Source: Streptomyces sp. Go-475 (GTDB lineage Bacteria; Actinomycetota; Actinomycetes; Streptomycetales; Streptomycetaceae). From it: 64,000 nucleotides of DNA. A model generated the notes under the pieces. It searched no databases and was not told where the DNA came from. It saw nothing but the letters and a program-made list of their open reading frames with translations. Position numbers and translations under genes: made by a program. Positions 25,287 to 34,309 of this stretch are shown in pieces. The stretch's first letter is position 1; each line of letters begins with the position of its first letter. The DNA is taken from NCBI RefSeq assembly GCF_003330845.1, contig NZ_CP026121.1, forward strand, positions 4,569,501 to 4,633,500. The letters are read 5' to 3'.

Positions 25287-26429
25287 TCACCGGATGTACT
25301 TGGCGGGCTTGGTGGCGGTGTTGAGAAGGTGCTCCAGGGGGCCGCGGCGGAAGAAGCGGGACCAGACGGTGGCGAACACGATCGCCCCGAGGACGTACAT
25401 GAGCAGCGGCACCCAGGACTGCTGGGTCCCTGTCCCGGCGGGCGTGGACAGCACGGACTGCGCGACGAAGTGGCCGACGTAGGCGGTCAGGGACATGGTG
25501 CCCACGGCGATGACCGGCTTCGCCAGGCGGCGCAGACGCGGCACGCGGTCCATCAGCACGGTCGCGCCCACGATCACGAGGATCGCGACTCCGACGCTGC
25601 CGATGATGTCGAACGTGGTGCCGCTGTGCGGCCCGGCGGCCAACAGTTCCGAGAACGACCGCTGGGGCTCCATGGACCCGCTGCCCATGGACGCCGCCCC
25701 GGAGCCACTGGACGACGACCCGTCCTCGGCCGTGCTCCTCAACGCGTTCCTGCCCGCCAGCAGCAGGGACAAGCCGTAAGCCCCCACGACGAGACCGGCG
25801 CCGAGAGCCGCCAGGCGCCGCTGGACGGCAGCCGCCGACAGGTCCATGCGACCCAGCGCCATTCCGGCGATCACGAACGGCATCCAGGTGAGCGCCGGGT
25901 AGAAACCGGTGAGCAGCAGATCCAGCACTCCCACCTCGCTGAGGTGGCGGAGCGGGTCGTAGGCGTTGATGCTCTGCTGGACCGACTCGCTCAAGCCCAT
26001 GGTCAGGACGAACGCCAGCTGCGGCATGACGAGCGCGAGCCCCGCCGCGATGATCGCCAGCGTCCTGGCGCTCAGTCGCACCAGAGGCAGGGCGAGGAGG
26101 AAGTAGACGCCGTAGAAGCCGAGGATGATCACGCCCCCGTACTCCATCGCCATCACGGTGCCCAGCGCCAGGAGGAGCACGGCGCGGATCGCGATCCGGG
26201 CCTTCGCCTGCCGGCCCGCCAGGCCGGTCTTCGGCTCGAAGCGGCCTGCGATCAGCATCAGGGAGAACCCGGCGAGGGTGGCGAACAGGACCGACGAGTG
26301 GCCGTCGGCTATGTACCGGATCCAGCTGGCGACGCCGTGTGTGGCCGACAGCGGCGGGCCGATGTGCACGATGTACATGCCGAACACGGCCAGCGCGCGG
26401 GCCAGATCCACCCCGACCAGACGTCCCAT
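25287..26429 (-). CDS. DUF418-type membrane protein, copy B (shifted N-terminal leader)
   Basis: From the ATG at 26429 this encodes 380 residues starting 'MGRLVGVDLARALAVFGMY', i.e. the whole conserved membrane domain, nearly identical to copy A. The leader that copy A has before this point ('MTQIQPPQETSAPQENSPPR') is present here as 'MAQTQQPQETSAPQENSPPR' from 26536, but in another frame: a one-base deletion lies at about 26471-26479 relative to copy A. Translation may therefore start at 26429 or at an in-frame ATG at 26573. The ribosome site of copy A (GAAGGA) is also altered to GAAGCA. The gene may still be functional, but its start is uncertain. Confidence 0.8.
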   Translation of the reverse strand: MGRLVGVDLARALAVFGMYIVHIGPPLSATHGVASWIRYIADGHSSVLFATLAGFSLMLIAGRFEPKTGLAGRQAKARIAIRAVLLLALGTVMAMEYGGVIILGFYGVYFLLALPLVRLSARTLAIIAAGLALVMPQLAFVLTMGLSESVQQSINAYDPLRHLSEVGVLDLLLTGFYPALTWMPFVIAGMALGRMDLSAAAVQRRLAALGAGLVVGAYGLSLLLAGRNALRSTAEDGSSSSGSGAASMGSGSMEPQRSFSELLAAGPHSGTTFDIIGSVGVAILVIVGATVLMDRVPRLRRLAKPVIAVGTMSLTAYVGHFVAQSVLSTPAGTGTQQSWVPLLMYVLGAIVFATVWSRFFRRGPLEHLLNTATKPAKYIR

Positions 26430-26568
26430 CGAGGGACCGCCGGTGGCCTTCCCGCCGGACCCGGGCGAGGTCGCGGACGTGGAGGCGAGTTCTCCTGCGG
26501 AGCGGACGTTTCCTGCGGCTGCTGTGTCTGTGCCATACGGAAGATGCTTCGGTGCCGTCAGGAGGCGA

Positions 26569-26640
26569 ACCATCCGGCAGGCTTCGGTAACGCCCCCGCC
26601 GACCGGCCGGGACCGCCCCGCCGACCGGCGGAACAGCACC
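26569..26640 (-). promoter_or_regulatory. Conserved upstream block of DUF418 gene copy B
   Basis: Almost identical to 6717-6790 and related to 21108-21152: CCATCCGGCAGG, CTTCGG, ACGCCCCCGCCG and a CCGCCGACCGGCGG palindrome. Likely promoter/operator region. Confidence 0.45.
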
Positions 26641-26676
26641 GCGCGGGCCGGTCGGGGGCCCGGACGGTCGACTGCC

Positions 26677-27204
26677 CTATTTGATGAGGGCGTTGGCCGC
26701 CACGACCGCCAGCCCGAGCAACGCGTCCACCATGCCGATCTTCACGGCGGAGGCCCACGTGCGACCGGCAGCACGGGCCGCGAGCAGGCCCCAGGCGAAC
26801 AGCAGCACCACGTTCACGGCGAAGGCCACGTACTCGATGCCCGCCGAGGGCCACCACCCCCAGGCCGCGCCGAGCAGCAGGACCAGCGTCGGCACCGTCG
26901 CCACCACCAACGGCCACTCGGACAGCAACAGCCGCACCCCGGCGCGCACACCGTGATGGGTCCGGTCGCCGCGCAGGGCGATCAGATGGGCGTACCCGTG
27001 CGCCAAGGCCGAGGCGACGGCCGTGACCAGGAGCCACTGGGCGCTGCTGAACCGGTCGGCCGGCGCCGTCTCGCCCTGTTCCGTCAGGGCGGCCACCATG
27101 GAGCTGGCCAGTACCGCCCCGTACACCCCCCCGAACAGCACATGGGGCCGTGCCGCACAGCGGCGCAGAGCACGGACAGGCTGACGCGGGTACAAGCGGG
27201 GCAT
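26677..27204 (-). CDS. Small polytopic membrane protein
   Basis: A 175-residue protein with five or six hydrophobic stretches: 'HVLFGGVYGAVLASSMVAAL', 'WLLVTAVASALAHGYAHLIA', 'WPLVVATVPTLVLLLGAA', 'EYVAFAVNVVLLFAWGLLAA' and a C-terminal 'DALLGLAVVAANALIK'. I do not recognise a named family; the HGYAH pattern in the second helix could hold a metal. The ATG at 27204 (MPRLYPRQP) has GAGGA about eleven bases upstream. A heavily deleted copy lies at 6826-7061 next to DUF418 copy A. It is divergent from the response-regulator gene. Confidence 0.75.
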   Translation of the reverse strand: MPRLYPRQPVRALRRCAARPHVLFGGVYGAVLASSMVAALTEQGETAPADRFSSAQWLLVTAVASALAHGYAHLIALRGDRTHHGVRAGVRLLLSEWPLVVATVPTLVLLLGAAWGWWPSAGIEYVAFAVNVVLLFAWGLLAARAAGRTWASAVKIGMVDALLGLAVVAANALIK

Positions 27205-27473
27205 GGCTGGGTGATCCTCGAACGGTACGGAAATCGACTGCGGCCCGCGGACTCGGGCGGGCCCACGGACCGATCCCACCGGACGAGAGCCGCGGACACC
27301 ATCCGCCGGACCTCGCCCATCCGCCCGCCGACGGGCCGGAGCACTCCCCCCGGACGGCTGGAACAGGCCTGCCGGGTGGCGGGTGTCCACAGCGGCCCCA
27401 CCGCCGCGTGCCCGTGCCGGACGTAGTGTCGACGGCAGCGGTGACAGAGCAGACGAGTGTGAGGCGGAACGCG

Positions 27474-28157
27474 GTGATCCGGGTAGTGGTGGTGGACGAC
27501 GAGGCGCTGGTGCGGTCCGGGTTCGAGCTGATCCTGAACGCCTCCGACGGCATCCAGGTCGTGGCGACCGCGGACGGAGCGCGGGCCGTCGACGTGATCC
27601 GGCGCGAGCGGCCGGACGTCGTGCTCCTCGACATCCGTATGCCGGACGTGGACGGCCTGACCGTCCTGAGGGAGATCCGGACGCTGCCCGAACCGCCGAC
27701 GGCGGCCATGCTGACCACCTTCGACACCGACGAGTACATCCTGACCGCGCTGCACTCGGGAGCCGCGGGCTTCCTCCTCAAGGACACCGAGCCCGAACAA
27801 CTCGCCCAACTCGTCCGCACCCTGGCCGCGGGCGGGGTGGTGATGTCCCCGAAGGCCTCGCGGGCACTGCTGCGCGGCCATCCCGGGGCGGACGCGCCCC
27901 AGGTCGCGGAGGACGTGGCGCGCGTGAACCTGCTCACCGACCGCGAACGTGACGTCCTCGTCCTGATCGCGGAAGGACTGTCCAACGCCGACATCGGCAC
28001 CCGCATCCATCTGAGCGCGGGCACCGTGAAGGACCACGTCAGCTCGATCCTGACCAAGCTCCGGGTCGCCGGCCGCGTCCAGGCGGCGCTCCTCGCGGAG
28101 CGGGCCGGACTGCTCAGCGACGACGGCGCCGACCCGGCACGGGGCAAGGGGCGATGA
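27474..28157 (+). CDS. NarL/LuxR-type response regulator
   Basis: A 227-residue regulator: receiver domain ('VVVVDDEALVRSGFELIL' with the acidic pair, phospho-acceptor Asp in 'VVLLDIRMPDVDG', Thr in 'AMLTTF', Lys in 'FLLKDTEP') and a LuxR helix-turn-helix ('LTDRERDVLVLIAEGLSNAD' followed by 'HLSAGTVKDHVSSIL'). The GTG at 27474 is chosen because GAGG lies nine bases upstream; in-frame starts at 27459 and 27441 are possible. It overlaps the kinase start by 4 bp. The pair resembles LiaSR/DesKR systems that sense envelope stress, which fits the membrane proteins around it; the target is not shown. Confidence 0.9.
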   Translation: MIRVVVVDDEALVRSGFELILNASDGIQVVATADGARAVDVIRRERPDVVLLDIRMPDVDGLTVLREIRTLPEPPTAAMLTTFDTDEYILTALHSGAAGFLLKDTEPEQLAQLVRTLAAGGVVMSPKASRALLRGHPGADAPQVAEDVARVNLLTDRERDVLVLIAEGLSNADIGTRIHLSAGTVKDHVSSILTKLRVAGRVQAALLAERAGLLSDDGADPARGKGR

Positions 28158-29290
28158 GCATGGGCCAGGCACTGTGGCGGCGGGTGCCGCCCTGGGCCGT
28201 CGACGCGGGCCTCGTCGTGCTCGCCGCGCTCGACGCCTGGATCAACCTCTACGGCGAGGCGACACCGTTCATATGGGCCTGCGCCGCCCTCGGCTGCGCC
28301 GGACTGCTCCTGCGCAGGCGCTCTCCCCTGGCCGTGTTCCTGCTGACCCTGCCCATGACCCTGTTCATGGACGTGGCAGTCGCGCCGATCGCAGCCCTGT
28401 ACGCACTGGCCACGCGCACCCGCAACCGCCTGCTGCTGGCCGGCTGCGCCCTGCTGAACGCGGCGGCGGCCACACTCGCCTGGCCCCTGTCCGACACGTT
28501 TTCCGGCGACACGTTTCCCGGCGACCGGACCTGGACGCTCATCCAGTTCGTCTACACGCTGGCCACGGCCTTCGCCCCCATCCTGTTCGGCCAGCTCGTG
28601 CAGGCCAGACACGACGTGGCCCGCCAGCTCGTCGAGGTCGAAGTGGCCCGCGAGCACGAACGCGCCCTGTACGCCCAGACCGTCCTCGCCCGCGAACGCG
28701 CCCAGCTGGCCCGCGAGATGCACGACGTCGTCTCCCACCAGGTCAGCCTCATCGCCGTACAGGCCGGAGCCCTGCAGGTCGCCGCCAAGGACCCCGACGC
28801 CCGTGACGCCGCCCGCACCATCCGCACCCTGAGCGTGAACACCCTCGACGAACTCCGCCACATGGTCACCCTGCTGCGCGCCTCCGGCGGCAAGGAGACC
28901 GAACTCACCCCCCAGCCCACCCTCGCCGACCTCCAGCAGCTGATCGCCAACAGCGGCATCGAGACCACCCTGACCGGCGGGCTCCCGCCCGGCATCAGCA
29001 CAACCGCCCAGCGCACCGTCTACCGCACGGTCCAGGAAGCCCTGACGAACGTACGCAAGCACGCCCCCGGCGCCCGCGCCGACGTCCACCTGTGGCACGA
29101 CGCACACCACTTCGGCGTCACCATCACCAACACCGCCCCCACCCGCCCCTCCGTCGCCCTGCCCAGCGCCCGGCACGGCCTGATCGGCCTGAGAGAACGC
29201 GCAGAACTGCTCGACGGCACCCTCACCGCCGAACCCACCCCCCAGGGCGGATACAAGACCGAACTACGGGCCCCCACCCGGCCCGCCTGA
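28154..29290 (+). CDS. Sensor histidine kinase (HisKA_3 type)
   Basis: A 378-residue kinase with five or six N-terminal membrane helices (~10-155), a dimerisation helix and the HisKA_3 box 'LAREMHDVVSHQVSLIAVQA' with the phospho-acceptor His at 190. The ATPase domain shows 'RTVQEALTNVRKHA' (N box) and 'GLIGLRERAELLDGTL' (G box). There is no large extracellular sensor domain, so it belongs to the intramembrane-sensing group. ATGA overlap with the regulator gene shows translational coupling. Confidence 0.92.
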   Translation: MSMGQALWRRVPPWAVDAGLVVLAALDAWINLYGEATPFIWACAALGCAGLLLRRRSPLAVFLLTLPMTLFMDVAVAPIAALYALATRTRNRLLLAGCALLNAAAATLAWPLSDTFSGDTFPGDRTWTLIQFVYTLATAFAPILFGQLVQARHDVARQLVEVEVAREHERALYAQTVLARERAQLAREMHDVVSHQVSLIAVQAGALQVAAKDPDARDAARTIRTLSVNTLDELRHMVTLLRASGGKETELTPQPTLADLQQLIANSGIETTLTGGLPPGISTTAQRTVYRTVQEALTNVRKHAPGARADVHLWHDAHHFGVTITNTAPTRPSVALPSARHGLIGLRERAELLDGTLTAEPTPQGGYKTELRAPTRPA

Positions 29291-29625
29291 ACACAACCCG
29301 CCCGAGGCGGCTCGACGCCGTAGGACGCGGCAGAACGCGCCGCTCCTGACCGCGGTGGACCGCTCTTACGGGCACGCCATGGGCACGGAACGCAACGTCC
29401 GGTGGGCACAGCGGGTGCACGAGCGCGCACCGCGCTCCCCCGGGCGCGGTGGGACGTTCAGCTGGGGATCTCCTTCGCGCCTGCACAGCCTCTCCGGCGA
29501 AGCCCGTCTCCTGCCGCGGCCTTGTCCTCGACCGGTATCGAGGCCAGGCGCCATCCTGTGCGCTCTGGCGGCGCGTCTCTTGCAGGCACGCCAGAGACCT
29601 CGAAGGCACACGATGCGATGCCGCT
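29291..29625. other. Intergenic region after the kinase, no supported gene
   Basis: Only short frames on both strands; none has a convincing start or protein pattern. Confidence 0.4.
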
Positions 29626-29945
29626 CTACTTGGTCGTCACCTCCATGGCCCCGTCGGGCACAACGCCCGCCATCCGGCCGACGGCCGGGGCCGCAACCGC
29701 CTGGACGCCGGCCCGTACTCGGCCCTGGCGTTCCGCCTTGTGGCGTTCGGCGCTGGTCATGGCGCTCGGCGGCGGTACCGTCCCCGGGCGTGACGCGGCG
29801 CAGCCCGTCGTCGGCGCACCGGCAGGCTTGCTCGTCGCCGTCGGGGGTGATGCCGGTGGCAGCGACCATGCGGCGGGCGACCGCGGCCCAGTCCGCGTCG
29901 GACAGGACCGGGTCCTCGGGGGCAGCCCGCTCGTAGGTAGCCTTC
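29626..29945 (-). pseudogene. Fragment of a relaxase/mobilisation gene
   Basis: The minus strand encodes 'APEDPVLSDADWAAVARRMV' and 'ATGITPDGDEQACR', the conserved segment that precedes the 'H-A-D-D-H-I-H' metal motif of actinobacterial MOB relaxases. The motif itself is reduced to 'CADDGLRR' and the frame then breaks. The upstream N-terminal part is replaced by a (CCCGG)5 simple repeat. It is a non-functional relic of a mobilisable element. Confidence 0.55.
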
Positions 29946-29949
29946 GGGG

Positions 29950-29974
29950 CCCGGCCCGGCCCGGCCCGGCCCGG
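29950..29974. repeat. (CCCGG)5 simple sequence repeat
   Basis: Five perfect copies of CCCGG at the edge of the relaxase relic; a slippage-prone tract that may have contributed to gene decay. Confidence 0.8.
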
Positions 29975-30011
29975 GTCGGGGGTGAGGGGGGCGAATGCGG
30001 CGACGAGGTGA

Positions 30012-30320
30012 TCACTCAGCGGCACCGCCGTAGCAGTGGGCGAGCAGGGCATCGGCGGCGTCCGCCATACGTAGGGCGGCGCTTCGGACGGCCTCGGTCC
30101 GCTCTCGGGGGCAGGCGCGGGTACGTGGCCGAGGAACTCCCGGGCAGCGTCCGCGTTCGGGGCAACGCCGACTGTCACCCATGTCTGCCCGTCCCACTCC
30201 ATCAGGGCGCGCGGGGCGTCGGGGGCGACATGGGAGGCGCGGGCTCCGTCGGCGAGGGAGACGGCGCGGCGTGTGCCGGTGGTCTGCCGTTCCGCAGCAC
30301 GCCGCCGGTCGCGTCGGGCC
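30012..30320 (-). pseudogene. Frameshifted small mobile-element gene
   Basis: The start reads 'MARRDRRRAAERQTTGTRR' and 'RALMEWDGQTWVTVGVAPNA'; in a second frame it continues 'RERTEAVRSAALRMADAADA' to a stop at 30012. Joining the frames near 30110 would give a protein of about 100 residues that ends just before the relaxase fragment, like the small accessory gene often found ahead of relaxases. One indel separates the halves. Confidence 0.5.
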
Positions 30321-30738
30321 ATCTCGATCGCGACGGTACTCGCAGTCGTCCTGTGAAGGCGACGCCGACCGGGATCTTCGGCGTGATCGGCCTCGCGCTG
30401 TCCGCCGACTCCGGTCGGGTGTACGCGGCCGTGGAGAACAGCAACCGGATCGTCTCCGTGGAGACGGTGACGTACACCCAGACCGCGAGGGGCCACGCTC
30501 CAGGTCAAGAGCGACAAGTCGCGATGAGCGGTGAACCGAAGTCCCAGTCCGTCGCCAGGGCCCGCGTCGGGGATTCCCTGCCCGGGGAACTGCCGGACGA
30601 CGGCGAGCGCCTCGCCCGCGACCAGTCGGAGCGGCGGAACAGGGCGTGGGCGCGGTGGTGTGGCGGTGCTCACGGCGCCCGATGTCCACGATGCGGCAGT
30701 CAGGATGCGTTCAGGCAGCCGGTGGCACGGTCGGCCTC
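30321..30738. other. Intergenic region with a short propeller-like fragment
   Basis: Around 30360-30470 the plus strand reads 'GVIGLALSADSGRVYAAVEN', resembling one blade of a YVTN/SMP-type propeller, without a start or further blades. The rest shows no gene; the promoter of the membrane-protein gene at 30739 should be in the last 100 bp. Confidence 0.4.
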
Positions 30739-31581
30739 ATGTCATACGAGACCTCTGAGACGTCCGAGATGCCCGCAGCCCCCGGCTCCGCGGCCGCTGC
30801 TCGTGGCCCCGGTCTGCGCTGGAACAAGGTTCCCGAAGTCACCGTGTACTTCTGGGTGATCAAGGTGCTGTGCACGACGGTCGGCGAGACCGCGGCCGAC
30901 ATGCTGAACGAGAAGCTGGGCCTGGGCCTGACCGGTGTGTCGCTGCTGATGAGCGTGTTGCTGGCGGCGGTGCTGGTCTGGCAGTTCCGTACGCCCGCCT
31001 ACCGCGCGGGCGTGTACTGGCTGGCCGTGGCACTGATCAGCGTCGTCGGCACGCTGATCAGCGACAACCTCACCGACAACCTGGGCGTGCCGCTGGCGTT
31101 GAGTACGACGGTGTTCGCGATCGTCCTCACGGTCGTGTTCGTCGTCTGGTACCGCCGTGAGCGGACGCTGTCCATTCACGACATCGACACCCTGAGCCGT
31201 GAGTCCTTCTACTGGCTCGCCGTGCTGTTCACCTTCGCGCTCGGTACCGCTGCCGGTGACCTGGTCGCCGAGCGCATGTCGCTCGGCTACTGGGTGTCGG
31301 CGCTCCTGTTCGCCCTCGCCATCGCCGCGGTCGCGGTGGTGCACTTCGCGCTGGGCTTCGACGCCGTGTGGAGCTTCTGGATCGCCTACGTCCTCACCCG
31401 GCCGCTGGGCGCCTCGGTGGGCGACTACCTCTCCCAGCCGACCGCGGACGGCGGCCTCGGCCTGGGCACGGTGGTCACCAGCGTGCTGTTCCTGGCGGTG
31501 ATCCTCGGCCTCGTCGTGTTCCTGACGGTGACGCGGAAGGACGTCACCGAGCGGGAGCGGGTCACCCTGCCGGCAGGGTGA
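30739..31581 (+). CDS. COG4705-type membrane protein
   Basis: A 280-residue protein with about eight membrane helices. The family signature 'KVPEVTVYFWVIKVLCTTVG' with 'GETAADMLNE' is followed by 'ERTLSIHDIDTLSRESFYWL' and 'LTRPLGASVGDYLSQP', both repeated in the paralogue at 37040. The family is conserved in bacteria; its function is not established. The start at 30739 gives the hydrophilic leader 'MSYETSETSEMPAAPG'; its ribosome site is weak. The 3' end overlaps the convergent kinase gene by 20 bp. Confidence 0.85.
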   Translation: MSYETSETSEMPAAPGSAAAARGPGLRWNKVPEVTVYFWVIKVLCTTVGETAADMLNEKLGLGLTGVSLLMSVLLAAVLVWQFRTPAYRAGVYWLAVALISVVGTLISDNLTDNLGVPLALSTTVFAIVLTVVFVVWYRRERTLSIHDIDTLSRESFYWLAVLFTFALGTAAGDLVAERMSLGYWVSALLFALAIAAVAVVHFALGFDAVWSFWIAYVLTRPLGASVGDYLSQPTADGGLGLGTVVTSVLFLAVILGLVVFLTVTRKDVTERERVTLPAG

Positions 31582-32944
31582 CCACGAACCGCGCTCCGTG
31601 GGCGCGTAGTTCGTCGTAGGTGACCTCCCCGGCGGCGGAGCGGGCCAGGCGTCGCGCGAGCGGCAGCCCCAGGCCCGCTCCGCCGTGCCCGTCGCCGGGT
31701 TCGGCACGCCGGCCCGGCTGGAAGAGCTTCCCGGCGAACGAGGGCGGTACGCCGGGGCCGTCGTCGGTGACATCGATGCGTACGCCGGCCGGCTGCCGGC
31801 GCGCCACGACGGTGACGTGTGAGCGCGCGTACCGCAGGGCGTTGTCGAGGAGGGGACTGACGATGCGTTCGAGGAGCGCGGGCGGGACGCCGGCTTCCAG
31901 ACCCGGGTGCGTGCCGTCGACGATGACCTTGACGTGTCCGGGGATTTCGAGACGTTCGGTGAGGAGACGCAGCACGGGCAGGACGTCGGCGGTGCCGGGC
32001 GCGGTGGAGGCGCTGTCGCGCGCGTCGTCCAGCAGGGTGTCGCAGATCGTGCGCATGGACTGGGCGGCGTCGCTGATGGCCGCGTGGGTGGTCCGGGTGT
32101 CGGCAGCCGAGCGGGGCCGGGCCTGCCACCAGTCGAGTTCGGCGACGATCCGGCTGAGCGGGGTGCGCAGTTCGTGCGACAACTCGCGGGTGAGCTGCTG
32201 TTCGTGGCGCAGTACGGCCCGGATGCGGTCCAGGAGGGCGTCCAACGACACCCCGAGGCGGGCGAGTTCGGTGGGCTGCCCGGCCGCGCCGAAGCGCTCG
32301 GTGGAGGCGACGGCGCTCCACTGGGTGGCCTGGTCGGTCATCGTGCGGACGGGACGCAGCGCTCGGCCGACGGCCAGGCGCGTCAGCGCGTAGGCGCAGG
32401 TGAGCACGACGGCGTCGAGGGTGAGCGAGGCGAGGAGCAGAGTGTCGGCCGAGCTGCGGTAGGGAGACAGGTTCAAGGCGGTGACCACGGTCGCGGCGCC
32501 GCCCATGGCCTGCGCGCACATCCGTACGGGGCGACCGGGGCGCTCGTCGAGGGTGGTGCAGTGCTGCCCGCCGCGCGCGGCGAGCCGGGTGGCGGCGCGG
32601 GTGACGGGGCTGGTGGGCGACGCGGAGGGCGGCCGTTCGAGCAGGCGGGTGCCCGCGTAGATCCACACGTTGGTGTCGAGGAGTTCGTCGTTCGACGTCT
32701 CCCGGACGCGTACTCCGGCACGGCCGGTGTCGACGGTGGTGGCCACGGCGGCGGCCCGGGTGCGCAGTTCGTCGTCCGCCTGCCGCTGGAGGTGCTGTCG
32801 GACCACGGCGTTGAACACGACGGTGAGGATCACCATCAGGAACGCGGCGGCGGCGAGGGCGACCAGGGAGAGCCGGCCGCGCAGCGTGCGGGGCGCCAGA
32901 CGGGAGAGCGGGCGGGAGACCGGCCGGGTCAGGAGTGCGGTCAT
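31562..32944 (-). CDS. Sensor histidine kinase, OmpR-partner type
   Basis: A 460-residue kinase: N-terminal membrane helix (~25-50), an extracytoplasmic domain of ~110 residues, second helix (~165-190), HAMP region, HisKA 'LTRELSHELRTPLSRIVAEL' with phospho-acceptor His at 257, and ATPase boxes 'LLDNALRYA', 'DVTDDGPGVP' and 'GGAGLGLPLARRLA'. It is the last gene of a leftward five-gene operon in which every junction overlaps (DedA, PAP2, PAP2, regulator, kinase), so it very likely senses or controls the lipid-carrier or phospholipid functions encoded with it. Confidence 0.92.
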   Translation of the reverse strand: MTALLTRPVSRPLSRLAPRTLRGRLSLVALAAAAFLMVILTVVFNAVVRQHLQRQADDELRTRAAAVATTVDTGRAGVRVRETSNDELLDTNVWIYAGTRLLERPPSASPTSPVTRAATRLAARGGQHCTTLDERPGRPVRMCAQAMGGAATVVTALNLSPYRSSADTLLLASLTLDAVVLTCAYALTRLAVGRALRPVRTMTDQATQWSAVASTERFGAAGQPTELARLGVSLDALLDRIRAVLRHEQQLTRELSHELRTPLSRIVAELDWWQARPRSAADTRTTHAAISDAAQSMRTICDTLLDDARDSASTAPGTADVLPVLRLLTERLEIPGHVKVIVDGTHPGLEAGVPPALLERIVSPLLDNALRYARSHVTVVARRQPAGVRIDVTDDGPGVPPSFAGKLFQPGRRAEPGDGHGGAGLGLPLARRLARSAAGEVTYDELRAHGARFVVTLPAG

Positions 32945-33603
32945 GACAGACGGTGGCCGATGCCGCGGGCGGTGGTGACGGTCAGTTCGCTGCCGCTGTC
33001 GCGCAGCTTGCGACGTAGCCGGGTCAGGTACTGGTCGAGGGTGTTGTCGCTGACGTGCGCGCCCTCGGGCCAGCCGGCTCTGACCAGCTCTCGTCGGCGC
33101 ACGATGTCCCCGGACGCGGCCATGAGCGCGGCCAGCAGGCGGAACTCGGTCGGCGTCAGGTCCACCCCGGCGCCGCGTACGGTGAGACGGTGCCGGACGG
33201 CGTCCAGGACCAGGTCTCCGGTCGCGGCGGTCGGCCGAGGACCGGCGCGTCGGACGGCGGCCCGCAGCCGGGCGGCGAGTTCGACCAGGTGGAAGGGCTT
33301 GGGCAGGTAGTCGTCACCGCCGGCCGAGAAGCCGCTGAGCCGGTCGGTGAGCCGGTGGTGGGCGGTCAGGAAGACGACCGGGGCCAGGAAGCCGTTCCCC
33401 CTCATCGCCTGGCAGACGTCACGGCCGTCCGCGTCGGGCAGGCCGACGTCGAGTACGGCCGCGGCGAGGTCGGCGGTGGCCAGGCGCAGGGCGGTCGCAC
33501 CGTCCGGCGCGGGCACGGTGTCGAAGTCCTCGTCGCGCAGACCGCGCAGCAGGACGTCACGCAGGACGTGATCGTCCTCGACGACCAGGATCCTGGGGCG
33601 CAT
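32941..33603 (-). CDS. OmpR/PhoB-type response regulator
   Basis: A 220-residue regulator: receiver ('ILVVEDDHVLRDVLLRGL', phospho-Asp in 'AAVLDVGLPDADG', Lys in 'DDYLPKPFHLVELAARL') and winged helix ('VDLTPTEFRLLAALMAASGD', 'HVSDNTLDQYLTRLRRKL'). It overlaps the kinase gene by 4 bp. Its own 5' end overlaps the 3' end of the PAP2 gene by 47 bp, so the start could be further inside, but the receiver begins immediately ('MRPRILVVEDD'), which supports 33603. Confidence 0.92.
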   Translation of the reverse strand: MRPRILVVEDDHVLRDVLLRGLRDEDFDTVPAPDGATALRLATADLAAAVLDVGLPDADGRDVCQAMRGNGFLAPVVFLTAHHRLTDRLSGFSAGGDDYLPKPFHLVELAARLRAAVRRAGPRPTAATGDLVLDAVRHRLTVRGAGVDLTPTEFRLLAALMAASGDIVRRRELVRAGWPEGAHVSDNTLDQYLTRLRRKLRDSGSELTVTTARGIGHRLS

Positions 33604-34309
33604 GCTCCACCACCTCCTCCGCGGTGTCCGTCGTACCGGTCACCGTCGTGTCTCCGGTACCCGAGATGACCTGTTCGGGCGCCCACTTGGCCACGGCGGC
33701 GACGCACAGTCCCAGCCAGCCGAGGCCGAGCAACCAGCCGCCGAGGACGTCGGTGAACCAGTGCACCCCGAGGTAGACGCGGGTCAGTCCGACCAGCGCG
33801 CCCCAGCAGCAGGCGGCGAGGGCCAGCAGGGCCCGGCCGCGCGGGCCGCGCACGAGTACCGCGACGACGAGCAGCCCGGCGGTGAGGGTGGCGGTGGTGG
33901 CGTGGCCGGAGGGGAACGCCCACCCCGAGGCGTGTGCCGCCCAGTCCGCCCGGGGTGGGCGGGGCCGGGCGATCAGCTGCATCACCCCGTACCGGGCCGC
34001 CTGCCCGGTGCCGAGGCAGGCGACGCAGAGGGCGACGGCGAACAGACGGCCGCGTACGGAACGTCCGGCGACGAGACCCGCCAGCACGGCCAGCATGTAA
34101 GGGATCACGCCCGTGCCGGTGGCGGTGAGCCCACGGGCCAGTGCCAGCGCCACGGCGGGGCGGTGTGCAGGGGGCCAGGAGTGGAGGTCCTCGTCCGTGT
34201 ACAGCACGGCACCGTCGCCGCCGACCACGACCAGGGCCAGGACACCGAACGCCGCCAGGGCGCCCAGCCCGGTGCATCCGGCCGGATCGGCGATCTCCCG
34301 GCGGTTCAC
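33557..34309 (-). CDS. PAP2-family membrane phosphatase
   Basis: A 250-residue protein with six hydrophobic segments and the three phosphatase motifs: 'ARPRPPR' (~115-120, variant of KxxxxxxRP), PSGH (133-136) and 'TRVYLGVHWFTDV' (catalytic His183, Asp187). Enzymes of this type hydrolyse phosphatidic acid or undecaprenyl pyrophosphate at the outer membrane face. The hydrophilic Thr/Gly/Arg-rich C-terminal tail of ~40 residues is unusual and overlaps the regulator gene. ATGA overlap with the next PAP2 gene. Confidence 0.9.
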   Translation of the reverse strand: MNRREIADPAGCTGLGALAAFGVLALVVVGGDGAVLYTDEDLHSWPPAHRPAVALALARGLTATGTGVIPYMLAVLAGLVAGRSVRGRLFAVALCVACLGTGQAARYGVMQLIARPRPPRADWAAHASGWAFPSGHATTATLTAGLLVVAVLVRGPRGRALLALAACCWGALVGLTRVYLGVHWFTDVLGGWLLGLGWLGLCVAAVAKWAPEQVISGTGDTTVTGTTDTAEEVVEHAPQDPGRRGRSRPA

